Source of the DNA: Drosophila persimilis
Taxonomy: Eukaryota > Arthropoda > Insecta > Diptera > Drosophilidae
DNA length: 64,000 nt
Reading direction: 5' to 3'
Assembly: GCF_003286085.1 (NCBI RefSeq)
Contig: NW_020825369.1
Location: 620,001-684,000, forward strand
Shown here: positions 11,614 to 21,700 of the stretch, in pieces
How the letters are laid out: every line of letters begins with the position of its first letter
How positions within the stretch are numbered: position 1 is the stretch's first letter
Notes under the pieces: model-generated
What the model was told of the DNA's origin: nothing
What the model saw: only the letters and a program-made list of their open reading frames with translations
Database searches by the model: none
Made by a program: the position numbers and the translations under genes

Positions 11614-14600
11614 TCATTTGGACTCGGTGAAGTATTTCTCAATGTCCTGATCGTTGCTGATCATCTCCAGGCCATGAAAGGTCTCTTTGATGTAGCATTT
11701 GCAGGCATCTCCATCACCTGGGGAAGAACAAGTAAATGCTTTATTATAGTTTGTTTGTGGAGGTGTCTATGAAGATTGAGATCTCACCTAAACTGCCATC
11801 GCAGATGCGGCTAGTGATGAGTTTGGCCAGGGCTTTGAACAGCTCCTTGGTGGCTATTTTGCGCTTGTAGTAAGGGTTGAGCCAGTTCACAACATTCTTG
11901 CTGACATCGTTCTTCTGCTGCTTCACCTTCACCGTCGGCTTATGGTCTCCGTCTTTTCTCTCTGGTTGAGTCGACTCCTCTCTCTCCTTGTCTCCCCTCG
12001 CGGAGGTTATCTCCTTTGTCCCTCTTCGCTGGGATGTGACTTCCTTTGACTCCTTTTTCCTAGTTTCTGGCTCTTTATTTTGTTCTTGGCTTTCGCTTGT
12101 GCAATTCTTTTCCACTTTTATTTCTGCTTCGGATTCCATCTTGTCTTTTCCCTCTGATGTCGGCATCTCTTTCCTCCCCCTACTCTTCGATGTAATTTCC
12201 TTTGCTTCTTTTTGACGTGTTTTCTCATGCAGTTGTTTGGCTGTCGTAAAGCCGAGAACATCATTTTTGCTTTCCAATTTCTCCAGCTTCTCTTCGAGAA
12301 TTTGGCGAGCCGTCTTGAAGGCAGTCAAAGCTTGTTCCCTTTCATTCTTCGAAGCAAACAGAGACAGAGACGTGGGACCGGGATTGGGTGGCTTTCTCTC
12401 TTTTACCTGCTGATGGGAGACGCGTTTTTTGCGATGGGTATCGAAGGTGCCATCCCCATTGGCCATCAGTTTAAGCTCTCTATCGGCAACGATGCTTTTT
12501 GGTTCAACACCAGACTCGGCGGGGCTCTCTTGATCCTGATCCTGATCCTGACCCACTGTTTCCTCTGAACTGTCGTCTGAACTCTTCTCTTTTTCTTCTT
12601 CCGTACCTGGTTCTTGTTTTACAGTGAGAGGCTTCTGCAGTGGATCCTCTGCACCTTCCTCCTCTGCAAGTGGTTCCTCCTTTACCTCCTTCTTGAAGTA
12701 GCTTGCAATGGAGGTCTGCGTTCTGTTCTCCTGCTTGAAGCCTTTCCTCTCCTTCAGAGCTTTGGGGGTTTCCTTGAGGCTCTGCGGCTTTTGCTCCTCC
12801 AGCTCTTTCAGTTTCCGCTCAAAGTAGGCCACGCTGCCGCCCGTCCAGGCACCCTTTGCACTAGTCTGAGGCTTCGGCACGTAGTCGGCCAGCAGGGGCA
12901 TCAGTTTGGTCTTCCCTGTCAGCTGCTTAATGACGGATATCTGTGGGTGAATAAACAGATATTATGGAGTTCCCATTGGAATAGTAAGACATGGACGCCA
13001 ACCTGCTTAACCAAAGCATGCCGATACATGTTCGCCACCCTCTGCTGCCGGAACACCTCGTACTCCATCTCCACGGCTATGGCCTCATAGTCGTTGTACC
13101 GAAGGGCGCTGCGGGGCTGCTGTTCCTCGTCCTCCTGACACTTCTGCACATTCGCCTTGAGGGCCTCGATGATGGCCGTGAGATACTGCTCCCTTTGGGT
13201 GTGCTGGAGGCCAGCGATCTTCTTCTCCGTGGCCTCGGCGTGATGCACGCGAGAAATTTGGGTAGACTTTTCCTGTTCCAGCTGGCGGGCGGCGCTTATT
13301 TGTTTGCGCAGCTTGAACTGCTGCTGAATGAAGTCCGCGGCTTCCTTCTTGGCCCGCTTCGCCATTGACGAGTGGCTCTGGCCGGAATCGTCATCAGAGC
13401 CGGACTCACCGGCGGCATACTCCTGGGCTGCACGCTTGACACCCGCTCGGCCACCTGGCCAAGGACAGGGGGAGACAAATTAGGAAAAGTTGCTCGGGAA
13501 ATGGCCAGCTCACCTTCATATAGATCCGCGCAGTCCTGCAGGGATATGTGCGACTTGAAGGCGTCATCCATGCATAGGCGGTGGAACATCTCCAGGGCCT
13601 TCTCCGCGTTCTTCGGCCGCTTGCAGACATCACACTGTCCGTTGCAGGGCGGTGCAGGATCCCCAAAGAAGTCGGCAAACAGTTTGTGCCTGCAGCTCGT
13701 GTGCTCGCAGAATTCCGAGATCTTCTCGAACTGTTTCAGGGCCCTTTCCGTGAGCAGTTCCTTGTCGCCTCGACCACGAGCTCGATGGATATCGTTTTGG
13801 AGTAGAAATCGAATGCTGCGCACATCCTCCCGGCCATAGTAGAGCCGGCAATACGACTGCAGACCATCACGTCCAGCTCGCCCAGACTCCTGGTAGTAGG
13901 CGGCCACATTCTGCGGAACATCCCAATGGATCACGAAACGAACACTGGCCTTGTCCACGCCCATGCCAAAGCTGTTGGTGGCGCAGATGATAGGCTGGTC
14001 GCCCCGCATCCACGCCTCCTGCACGCCCGTACGCTCAGCGGTCTTCAGGCCAGCATGATAAGCCACGGCGCCGATGCCCCGCTTGGACACACCCACAGCC
14101 ACACGCTCCACATTCTCTCGGGTGCGACAGTAGATGATGCCGCACCCGCGCTGTGGCTTGGGCATGGCTTTGAACTCCTTGGCATCGCCCAGACAGTGCT
14201 GGGCAAAGTCGGCCAGGTGCTGGAAGTCGTCCTCGATGGAGTTCTTGTAGACGATGTCGTAGAAGAGATTCTTCCGAAAGCTGGGTGTGCTGAATTGGGC
14301 CACGGGCTGGTGCAGCCGCAGCTGCTTGTATATATCCTCGCGTACCTCCCTGGAGGCGGTGGCCGTGAGGGCCAGCCAGACGATTTCCGGGTACTTGGAC
14401 CGCAGCTCGCCCAGCTTGAGGTAGTCGGGTCGGAAGTCGTGGCCCCACTGGCTGACACAGTGCGCCTCGTCTACGGCAAAGTAGGCCAGCTTCTTGTGCT
14501 TGTGGAGGGTTTGCAGCAGTTCCTGAAAGAACTTGGTGGCCGCCTGCTCGGGGGTGATGTAGAGGAACTTGAGGTTGGTCTTGACTGCACGAAGATCCAT

Positions 14601-14981
14601 GATGACTCTGTCCCTCTCCTTGAGGGTCATCTTGGAGTTGAGGGAATCGGCGGGCACTTTCAGCTTTGTCAGGTGATCGATCTGATCCTTGATAAGGGCC
14701 AATAGAGGCGAGAACACAATCGTTAGCTGGTTCTCGCACATGAGTCCGGGCAACTGGAAGCACAGGGACTTTCCCGAACCCGTGGGCATCGATACATACA
14801 CATCCTGCTTCTCTATTTAGGGATTATGGCCGAATTAACGATGCAGTCCTCGGATCGGATTAATTCTCTGCTACTCACTTTTCACGGCACACTTGATGGC
14901 CTTCTCCTGCAGCTCCGACTTGAACTTAGAGTGCCCAAAGTGCTTCCTGAGCGCCTCGTACATGGCGCCCTCCTGCATCAT
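11614..14981 (-). CDS. RecQ5: RecQ5 DNA helicase
   Basis: Five minus-strand exons (14879-14981, 13514-14812, 13003-13454, 11788-12940, 11614-11717) join in frame to 1036 aa, close to the roughly 1060 aa of the large fly RecQ5. All introns have GT-AG borders. The N-terminal superfamily-2 helicase core has Walker A PTGSGKS (residues 43-49), the DEAH box (148-151) followed by the RecQ loop CVSQWGHDFRP, and motif VI QESGRAGRDG (341-350). A RecQ zinc site follows, with Cys 407, 423, 427 and 430. After about residue 470 comes a RecQ5-specific tail: a helical basic region (exon 3), a long Lys/Glu-rich stretch (exon 4), and a conserved end with NPYYKRKIATKELFKALA. RecQ5 is a 3'-5' helicase acting in recombination control and genome stability. 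The start could be ATG 14981 or the adjacent ATG 14978. A Motif-6-like element lies about 140 bp upstream. Confidence 0.95.
13455..13513 (-). other. RecQ5 59-nt intron without in-frame stop
   Basis: This intron (GTGAGC...GCCAG) has no stop in the RecQ5 frame. If it is retained, translation continues through it into exon 3 in a shifted frame and stops at 13296-13298. This gives a protein of about 538 aa consisting of the helicase core, zinc site and an unrelated 70-residue tail. Drosophila melanogaster RecQ5 is known to make short and long isoforms by alternative splicing, so retention here is a plausible source of a short form. Confidence 0.45.
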
Positions 14982-15097
14982 TGGTAATATTTGGGTGTTC
15001 CTGCGTTTTTACTCAAACAACATGGTTTTTTTTTTTTTGCACAAAACAAAGTCGTTGCCGCCAAAACAGCTGGTTGGTCTACCCTCGAAGATATACC

Positions 15098-15138
15098 AAA
15101 ATATACAGTCTCATTTTAAAAATATACCGTAAATATAC
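15098..15138. repeat. Left arm of 41-nt inverted repeat
   Basis: The reverse complement of this stretch matches 15922-15962 at 40 of 41 positions. Each arm contains AAATATACCG, a match to the Drosophila core-promoter element known as Ohler motif 6. This arm starts 117 bp upstream of the RecQ5 ATG on the opposite strand. It may be the terminal inverted repeat of an inserted non-autonomous element of about 865 bp, or a duplicated promoter module. Confidence 0.85.
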
Positions 15139-15382
15139 ATAAAAGTTCAAGTTCTATTATACATATTCCTTGATTTTGATATTCCGTGAAAATAATAGTA
15201 ATAGCTTTTGTTTTTGCTCTGGAGCCTGGGATGACAAACATTATCTCAATTCTATAATATTCATTTTCCCAGGGTATGCAGATTGATGAGTCTAGAATAA
15301 GTCTCATTGTCACAAAGATAATTGTTCCGATGAAAAATCCCACCACAAGAAGTGGATATCTGACAAAGGCTCGCTGCCACAT
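15116..15382 (-). CDS. Possible small one-pass membrane protein
   Basis: An uninterrupted 88-codon frame starts with a true ATG at 15382 (MWQRAFVRYP) and has one strongly hydrophobic segment at about residues 10-30, which would be a signal anchor. The remainder has no recognisable domain, and the last third reads as AT-rich, isoleucine-heavy sequence that may simply be non-coding. It lies inside the inverted-repeat pair between RecQ5 and siz and overlaps the left arm. It could be a small real gene, a truncated first exon, or chance; no poly(A) signal or codon bias decides it. Confidence 0.25.
   Translation of the reverse strand: MWQRAFVRYPLLVVGFFIGTIIFVTMRLILDSSICIPWENEYYRIEIMFVIPGSRAKTKAITIIFTEYQNQGICIIELELLCIFTVYF
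15120..15129 (-). promoter_or_regulatory. Motif 6-like core promoter element of RecQ5
   Basis: AAATATACCG on the plus strand is the complement of CGGTATATTT and fits the Drosophila housekeeping promoter motif 6 consensus. Its position, about 140 bp upstream of the RecQ5 start codon, suits a promoter element. A related but less exact copy lies at about 15098-15108. Confidence 0.4.
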
Positions 15383-15517
15383 TTAAATTGTCATTCGTCT
15401 GTCACTTGACAATAGCTAAACTGTATGGAAAAATGGTGTAAGGTTCGCCTACCTCCGCCAGAGGGCGCATACTGCAAGAGGATAGTTTCGAAGGCCAGAC
15501 GTTGGGACTTGCACACT

Positions 15518-15900
15518 TTTTCGCTGAAACCTTTTTTTAAACACAATACCATAAAAAGGATTAATTAGTAGTAGTAGAAAGTAGTAGTAGTCAGTAGAAA
15601 GTAGAAAATTGATTCATTAATCGGATAAAATTATGTGGGCATGGCTAAATGTTCTATATAGCTAGTAATATTCGACGGAATACCAAAATTGAACAATAGG
15701 AACGACTATCCTCTTTCGTTTTTTTGTTTGACCATTTTCGCTATAACCTTTTTTTACGCAAAATGCAATAAAAGCAAGTGTTTAAAATAAACCAGTCAAT
15801 TAGAAAATATGTTCATTTATTGGACAAAACTATGTGGGGAGGACTACTAGATCGATATAGCTAGTAATATTCCAAGGAATATCAAAATCGAGGAATATGT
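15518..15900. repeat. Degenerate tandem duplication
   Basis: Two diverged copies follow each other: about 15518-15695 and 15735-15893. Matching landmarks, in order, are TTTTCGCT with AACCTTTTTTTA, then AAAATTGATTCATTA against AAATATGTTCATTTA, then ATATAGCTAGTAATATTC in both. Copy 1 is longer because it contains a TAG-rich microsatellite (about 15567-15605). The duplication lies entirely between the arms of the 41-nt inverted repeat. Confidence 0.7.
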
Positions 15901-15921
15901 ATAATAGAATTTAACTCGTCA

Positions 15922-15962
15922 GTATATTTACGGTATATTTTTAAAATGAGACGGTATATTTT
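15922..15962. repeat. Right arm of 41-nt inverted repeat
   Basis: Reverse complement of 15098-15138 with a single mismatch. It contains two CGGTATATTT elements (15931-15940 and 15952-15961) and lies about 45 bp upstream of the Motif 1 element of the siz promoter. Confidence 0.85.
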
Positions 15963-16007
15963 ATAATATTTCTGGGGGCCGGGCGGTATATGTCAACGAT
16001 AAAGCCG

Positions 16008-16018
16008 CGGTCACACTG
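16008..16018 (+). promoter_or_regulatory. Motif 1 (M1BP) site, siz distal promoter
   Basis: CGGTCACACTG is an exact match to the Drosophila core-promoter Motif 1 recognised by M1BP. It lies 390 bp upstream of the first siz coding exon. The likely transcription start is close to it, giving a 5' UTR of roughly 16020-16408. Together with nearby motif-6 elements this suggests a broadly used, TATA-less promoter. Confidence 0.65.
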
Positions 16019-16408
16019 GACACAGTAAACAAAACTTTTTTCGAAAATTTTGAACGACGACGTGCGTCGCGCGTGTTTTAAAGCCATTTGTTGCTCGCGA
16101 AACGAATTTTTTTTGCTGCAAGTGTGTAGTGCATTAACCAGCGTCCCCACCCCCATCCACAAAATTAGTAAAACAAAAGTCAGAGTCGTCGCCTTTGTGT
16201 TCTTGTGCTCTCGTTTTGCATTTCGGATTTCAAGGGGGCTCTCCTCTACTTTGCTGCTCCCCCCTGCAGCTTCTTGTCGCGAGTGCGTGTGCGTGGCGTG
16301 GCGTGGCGCGCGACCATGTTCTGGCCGTAAAGTGCAGTCCGGTCCCCGCAGTCGCAGTAGTAGTAAAACAGCAAAGAATATCAGTGAAATAAAAGCGAAG
16401 TACAAGAA

Positions 16409-16788
16409 ATGGAAATGTCGGAGGCCGAGCACAAGGCCCTGTCTCTGTCGCTGGCTCTGTCGCCGCAGCGCAGTGGCATCCAATCCGCTGCAGAATCAGA
16501 TCTGGGGCCGCCACCCGATCAGCAGCAGCAGCATCTGCTGCTGCACCAGACCACACAGTCCCTGCTGATGGCCAGCTCCATGATGTTCATGGATGGAGGA
16601 GCGGTCCAGCAGCCCCAGATGCAGTACAGCGTGGAGGATCTGCTGCGTGAGAACCATGCGCTGCATGCCAGGGTCAAGGAGCTGAGCGTCGAGCGGGATC
16701 GCCTGCTCTGCGAGGTCTCCAATCTGCGCCTGGAGCTGGACATGTCGGAGCTGAAGCGATTGCCCGTCGTCGACCTGGACATGGAGGG
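16409..16788 (+). CDS. siz: siz alternative first coding exon A
   Basis: The ATG at 16409 follows a 5' UTR downstream of a Motif 1 promoter. The exon encodes 126 aa and ends in phase 2 at a GTGAGT donor. It has a Gln/His/Leu-rich start and then an amphipathic heptad-like segment ([20 protein letters not shown] and on), predicted coiled coil, comparable to the N-terminal coiled coil of vertebrate IQSEC proteins that mediates oligomerisation. Confidence 0.85.
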
Positions 16789-18685
16789 GTGAGTGTAGCC
16801 TTAATTATTTCCTTAGGCCAAAAATGGGGGCCCCTCCCCCCTTCCGCCCGTTGTTGACTCAACGTTGAGTCACCTTTGTCCCTGTGCCCCGTCTCCGCTT
16901 CCAACTCAATCTTTGTCGCCTTGTCCTTGCCCTCACCTCTTACTGCCGCTGCCTCTGCTGGTGCTGCTGGTGGCGGGGCAGCTGCAGGCTGACAAGTCTG
17001 TCTTTCTGGTTTTTGCAACCCCTTTTGCATTCCTTCTACCTGTGGGCTAATCGACACACTGGCGGCCGAAATATTGTGCGATCAACGGAAACGCGGTGGA
17101 ATGAAATGAAACGGAATAACCTCTGCATAGGGGATTTATTATCACAGTAATCAATCGAATCTTATCTGAATTGGCATTGGGTTTTAATGGTTTTATTTGC
17201 CATACGGAAGGGAGCTTTATCCCCTCATGCGACGAGATCTGATTGGATAATGCATATACTTTCTTTATTCTTATGAAAGGATTCCAAAAGATGTACTTCT
17301 TCATCCGCTCACATCTTATACATACATATATGCCTTGAGGTGTCCTTCGTGGCGATCCATGATGGTATTTTTGCTCCAATATTGCCTGCAAAGTCTCTCT
17401 TCTCTCCGACTGTGTGGACTACTGGCGTTGGGTGTTTGGTATCAGCAAACTATGTTGGCATTTCCGAACATGGCAGTGCCTTATCTGGTTGCGTATTTGT
17501 TTCTATTTCTATATCTTTAAAGAGGGTATTCCAAAAGGTAGTAAAACTTTTGCCAGAACCTTGCTAAATATAAAAAAGGAATTTCCATATCAAATGTGAC
17601 TCAGTGCGATAGTTTTTTATAGATCTGTCGACATGTAAATACTTTAAAGATTCTTTATGGTAAAGATCCTTGGTGGGAACCATTTTAGCATTAGCAAATT
17701 TCAAAGAGAACCAAAGAAAACCCCTGTAGAGCGCACCTAAAGATGTATGTAAATGACTCTATATTCTAATGAAACAAAGCATTTTTTTTGTATTTTGAAT
17801 TTGAATCAAATGCTGTCATGGGAACAGCCAGCGATCTGCATGGATGGGCTGGCACGACACCCCAAAAAACTAAATAAATTTTGTTGCCAAATTTGGTGAC
17901 TCATTTTTTGGGTTTCATTTATGATTGGTTCTCAGGGTGGAATAGAACCCTGGGAGAATCCATGTTCTTTTGCCCCATTCCGCAACGTTTCTCTGTTTGT
18001 TTTTGGCTCGTTATCAGCGTTGCCGTTGCCCGTTGCCGTTGCCATTGCCCGTTGCCTTGCTGATAGTTCGACTCTCTACCCCGATAAGAAGGGCGATCCG
18101 AAATAATGCCAACAACTACTACTACACGGAAATTCAATGTTAAGTGCAAGTGTTTTGTTTTTGTTGCTGTTGCTTTTTTGTATCGCAGAGTGGGTCTCTG
18201 GGTATCTGGGTGTTGTGTTTTTTCTTTGGGTTTCTGGCACAATGTGGCTGGAGGGGGAGATTAAGACCCCAAAAAAAAAGAATCCAAAAATCCAAAAACC
18301 CAAAGGTAAACACACACAGCACAAGCAGCACAAGCAGCGCACAGCGAAGATAAATTAATAACGATATGCCAGGCATTTGCCATTGACAGCCAAATGTACA
18401 ATCTATATACATTTATGTGTGTACAATATATCGCCAGATTTCGTACCTGACTTTGTTTTGCATGCGGTCATGCCCAAGCAGACCCACACACACACACTAA
18501 CACACGGACACACACACTGACGCACAGACACATGCATAGATACACAAATAAAACGCAGTTATCTTTAACCGTTTTCTTTATTTTGCAGACCTCTAAGGTC
18601 TCTCCGCTGTCCGTCTGTCTGTGTGTCTGCTAGAAGTTTCGTGGGCTCTGCTCTTCCAAATTTTCGTTTTTCGCTGCTCACCTTC

Positions 18686-18721
<36 letters not shown>

Positions 18722-21700
18722 AAATACAAACATTCAAATCTGAAGCAACAGCAGAGATCCCACCACATCTTTCATTGATTTGGGGGCAGCGACGGTTGGA
18801 TACTCTCTCCATTTGCAGACTCTCAAAGGGAGGGCTCTTCGGCTGCTTATACTTTGTGGATAGCACCCTACAAGTACTCAAGGTGAGAAGGATCTACAGA
18901 TGTATCTATAACTGAAACTGTATCCGTCTGTACGAATGTATGGTTCTCTCTATGACCCAGTGTTTGGGTTGAGTTTGCACTTGCTTTTCGCCTTTAAAAC
19001 TGATAGAATATCATCCATTATTGCTGATAATACTACTAACAAGGCTATGGAAATAAATGACAGTTTCATGAGATAAAAGGCGGGGAAAAGACAGCTTTTA
19101 TCCCCATGACTCTCTTACAGATTTGATGGAATTTAAGTCTCGAAACCCACAGGTAAACCTACTGTGGGAAAGCAATCCTTCACATAGAAACGATAATTCT
19201 TTATCTAACTGTGAAAAATACGAATACGAATATACAAGAGTTAATGTTTTCTACGCCTCCCTAAATTTTTAAACGCAGTCAGCACAACTAACTAAAAAAA
19301 ATAAGTCGTGAATGGGAGAATTCCCCAAAGAATGTACATACATATGTCCTAATATATTTGGTAATGGAATACTTTATAGCTATCTTTTCTTACAAAAAAT
19401 GAAGAATAGCTCTTGCTTCTCTTATATTCAATTGCTTGTATCTCTTCTAGAACTTGTCTAGAATTTATAATCAATTAAAGATCGCATATTACCGACTTTG
19501 AAGAGCAAGCCTCATCCCATTGTCGTTGGTCTTTTGCAGCATGGCAGAGGGCGACGAGAGAGAGAGAGAGAGAGTACATACATATAAGACTCTAAAACTC
19601 AAGATCAAAGATGTTGAAAATGTGCGGGCAGCTTTCTGAGTATGGTTTCCCGTTCCGTTCCGCCCGTCTCTGGTTTTGCGGTAGTTTTTGCTTGGGTCTT
19701 GGTGTCTCTGTCTCTGTCTCTGCATTTGGTCAGTGTTTCTTATGGAGAGAGAGGGAGGGAGAGGGAGACGTACAATGTCGTTGGTGGCTTTCGGCCTGCC
19801 GCAGAGTTCAACTCATTAGCCAGTTATCATCATCTAATAAAGCAGACACACGCACAGCACAACTCATCCCGCAGGCAGAGAGCCAGGGCCTGCGGTGGGA
19901 GCGGGGGCGGGAGCGGTGGAGCGGGGGAGGGAGCGAAGTAGGGAAAACACTTGCCCATTTTAAATGTATCTTTTGTGTTGTTGTTTTTGTTTTCGTCTGT
20001 TTTGTGATAATTAAGTGGGGAGAAGAACACTGGAGGAGGAGCAGTGGTAGAGTCTATTAATTTCATACGCCCCTGTTTTAAAAATGCTAGTGGCGAGGGG
20101 GGGGGGGGGGGAGGCACTCGTGGGGCATGGGATAACGTTTTCCGACTACTTAATGACAGTGAAGTGCTTTGGTTGTACTGTAACTCTACTACGAGGAGGA
20201 GGAGGTGAAGGAGGAGCAGTAGGTGAAGTAGTTGCGTCTCTTCCCCCTTTTTCCTTTGTTCATTTGCATGCAACATTTGGAGTGAAGATTGCGGTTGCCT
20301 GCCCCATGCGTGCTGCAAATATGTATCTTCTCTGGGTTTTTTTTTTAATTAAAAGATATGCCGAATGGACATGCAAGGGGGGAGGGGGGTGGGTCCAACT
20401 GGATGATCTAAATTTTGCAAAAAAAAAAAAAAGAAAAGAAAAAGAGGGAGTCGGTATCGAAACTACTTTTTCAGGCACTCCCTAAAACCGAATTGCCCCA
20501 ATAATGTTGATTATTCCAATGATCCACATGGTGTGTGAGAGTCTCCCCCCCCCTCCAGCGCCTGTGCCCCATCTATCCACATATCCACATCTGTCCCGAC
20601 TAGACCATTCCAATCCCCATTTATTATGCATGCAATAAACACACTGGAAATGAAATGAAATGAAATTTTCAGTTTTCAATTGAAAGATGAGATCATCTCT
20701 CGGGCACTGGCCCATCCACCACCAAGGAATAATAATTAAAATCATTTATTTATATACTTTGAAATGTTTAATAAACAGAGTGTCAATGGCTTGCAGCAGC
20801 TTCCACACTGCCACACTGCCACTCCCAGTGCCAGTGCCAGTGGCAGCGCCAGTGCCCCAAAGTCTTTGGGGGTTACTCGAGGATTAGCCCTCTAATCAAT
20901 TAGAGGGCGTACTCCAGTTCTGCATTCTGCATTCTCTATTTTTCATTTGGCTTTTTGCTCGTATCTTGTGGTGTGTTCGCGGGGAGTATCTTTGAGTACA
21001 TGTCGTGCAGCTCGTTACGCAGTCAGTCACATCCACTGAGCCAGTGATTGATGGGACATGCCGATGTCCCTGTCAAATGGCAACTTCCGAGTTGATGGTT
21101 TCTTTCTCCCTTTCCCTCTTTTTAGCGGAAATTCAAATTCAAATCCAAATCCAAATAACAAACTGGAGCCGCTGCTGCTCCCATTGCTCTCCAAACGGTG
21201 GCTTGTCAATCGTGTCTGGCTGTGACAGCAGCCGCTTTACATGGCCATAAGAGCCGAGCGACTAGACCTGGCTTGGCCCGGCCCGCTGTCTTCCCATCTT
21301 CCCAAAAATGGCCAGCAATCTGGGTTCTGTAATGGCCAAAAAACTGTGGGATTCAATTCTTTGTCTATGGCTCTGATGGACGCTGATGATGGGCCAGAAA
21401 TAATGATCAACGATCATGGACAGAAAGAGAAGGATAGACAGAGAGAGAGAGAGAGAGAGAGAGACAGTGCTGTTGGGCGAATGTTCTGAATCGTGGAATA
21501 TATATATATATATATTCTGTGAATAATTGGCAACATCTGGTTGGGTTTTCCCTTCAATTTAAAGCAGAGTTGGATCTGGCACTACGTACAGCGTTTTAGC
21601 CAGATTTTTGGAATATATCTGAGTCATAATCTCTGATCCCAGCAGCTGTTTCTGCAAGTGATGCAACATCCCATGATATTCAAGTGAATTTTCCACTCTA

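Noticed and set aside
13926..14705. Long plus-strand open frame of 259 codons opposite RecQ5
   Set aside because: It is the antisense shadow of the GC-rich helicase core; the minus strand carries all RecQ motifs.
18688..18720. A33 tract as the tail of a retroposed gene
   Set aside because: No gene-like sequence or target-site duplication was found upstream.
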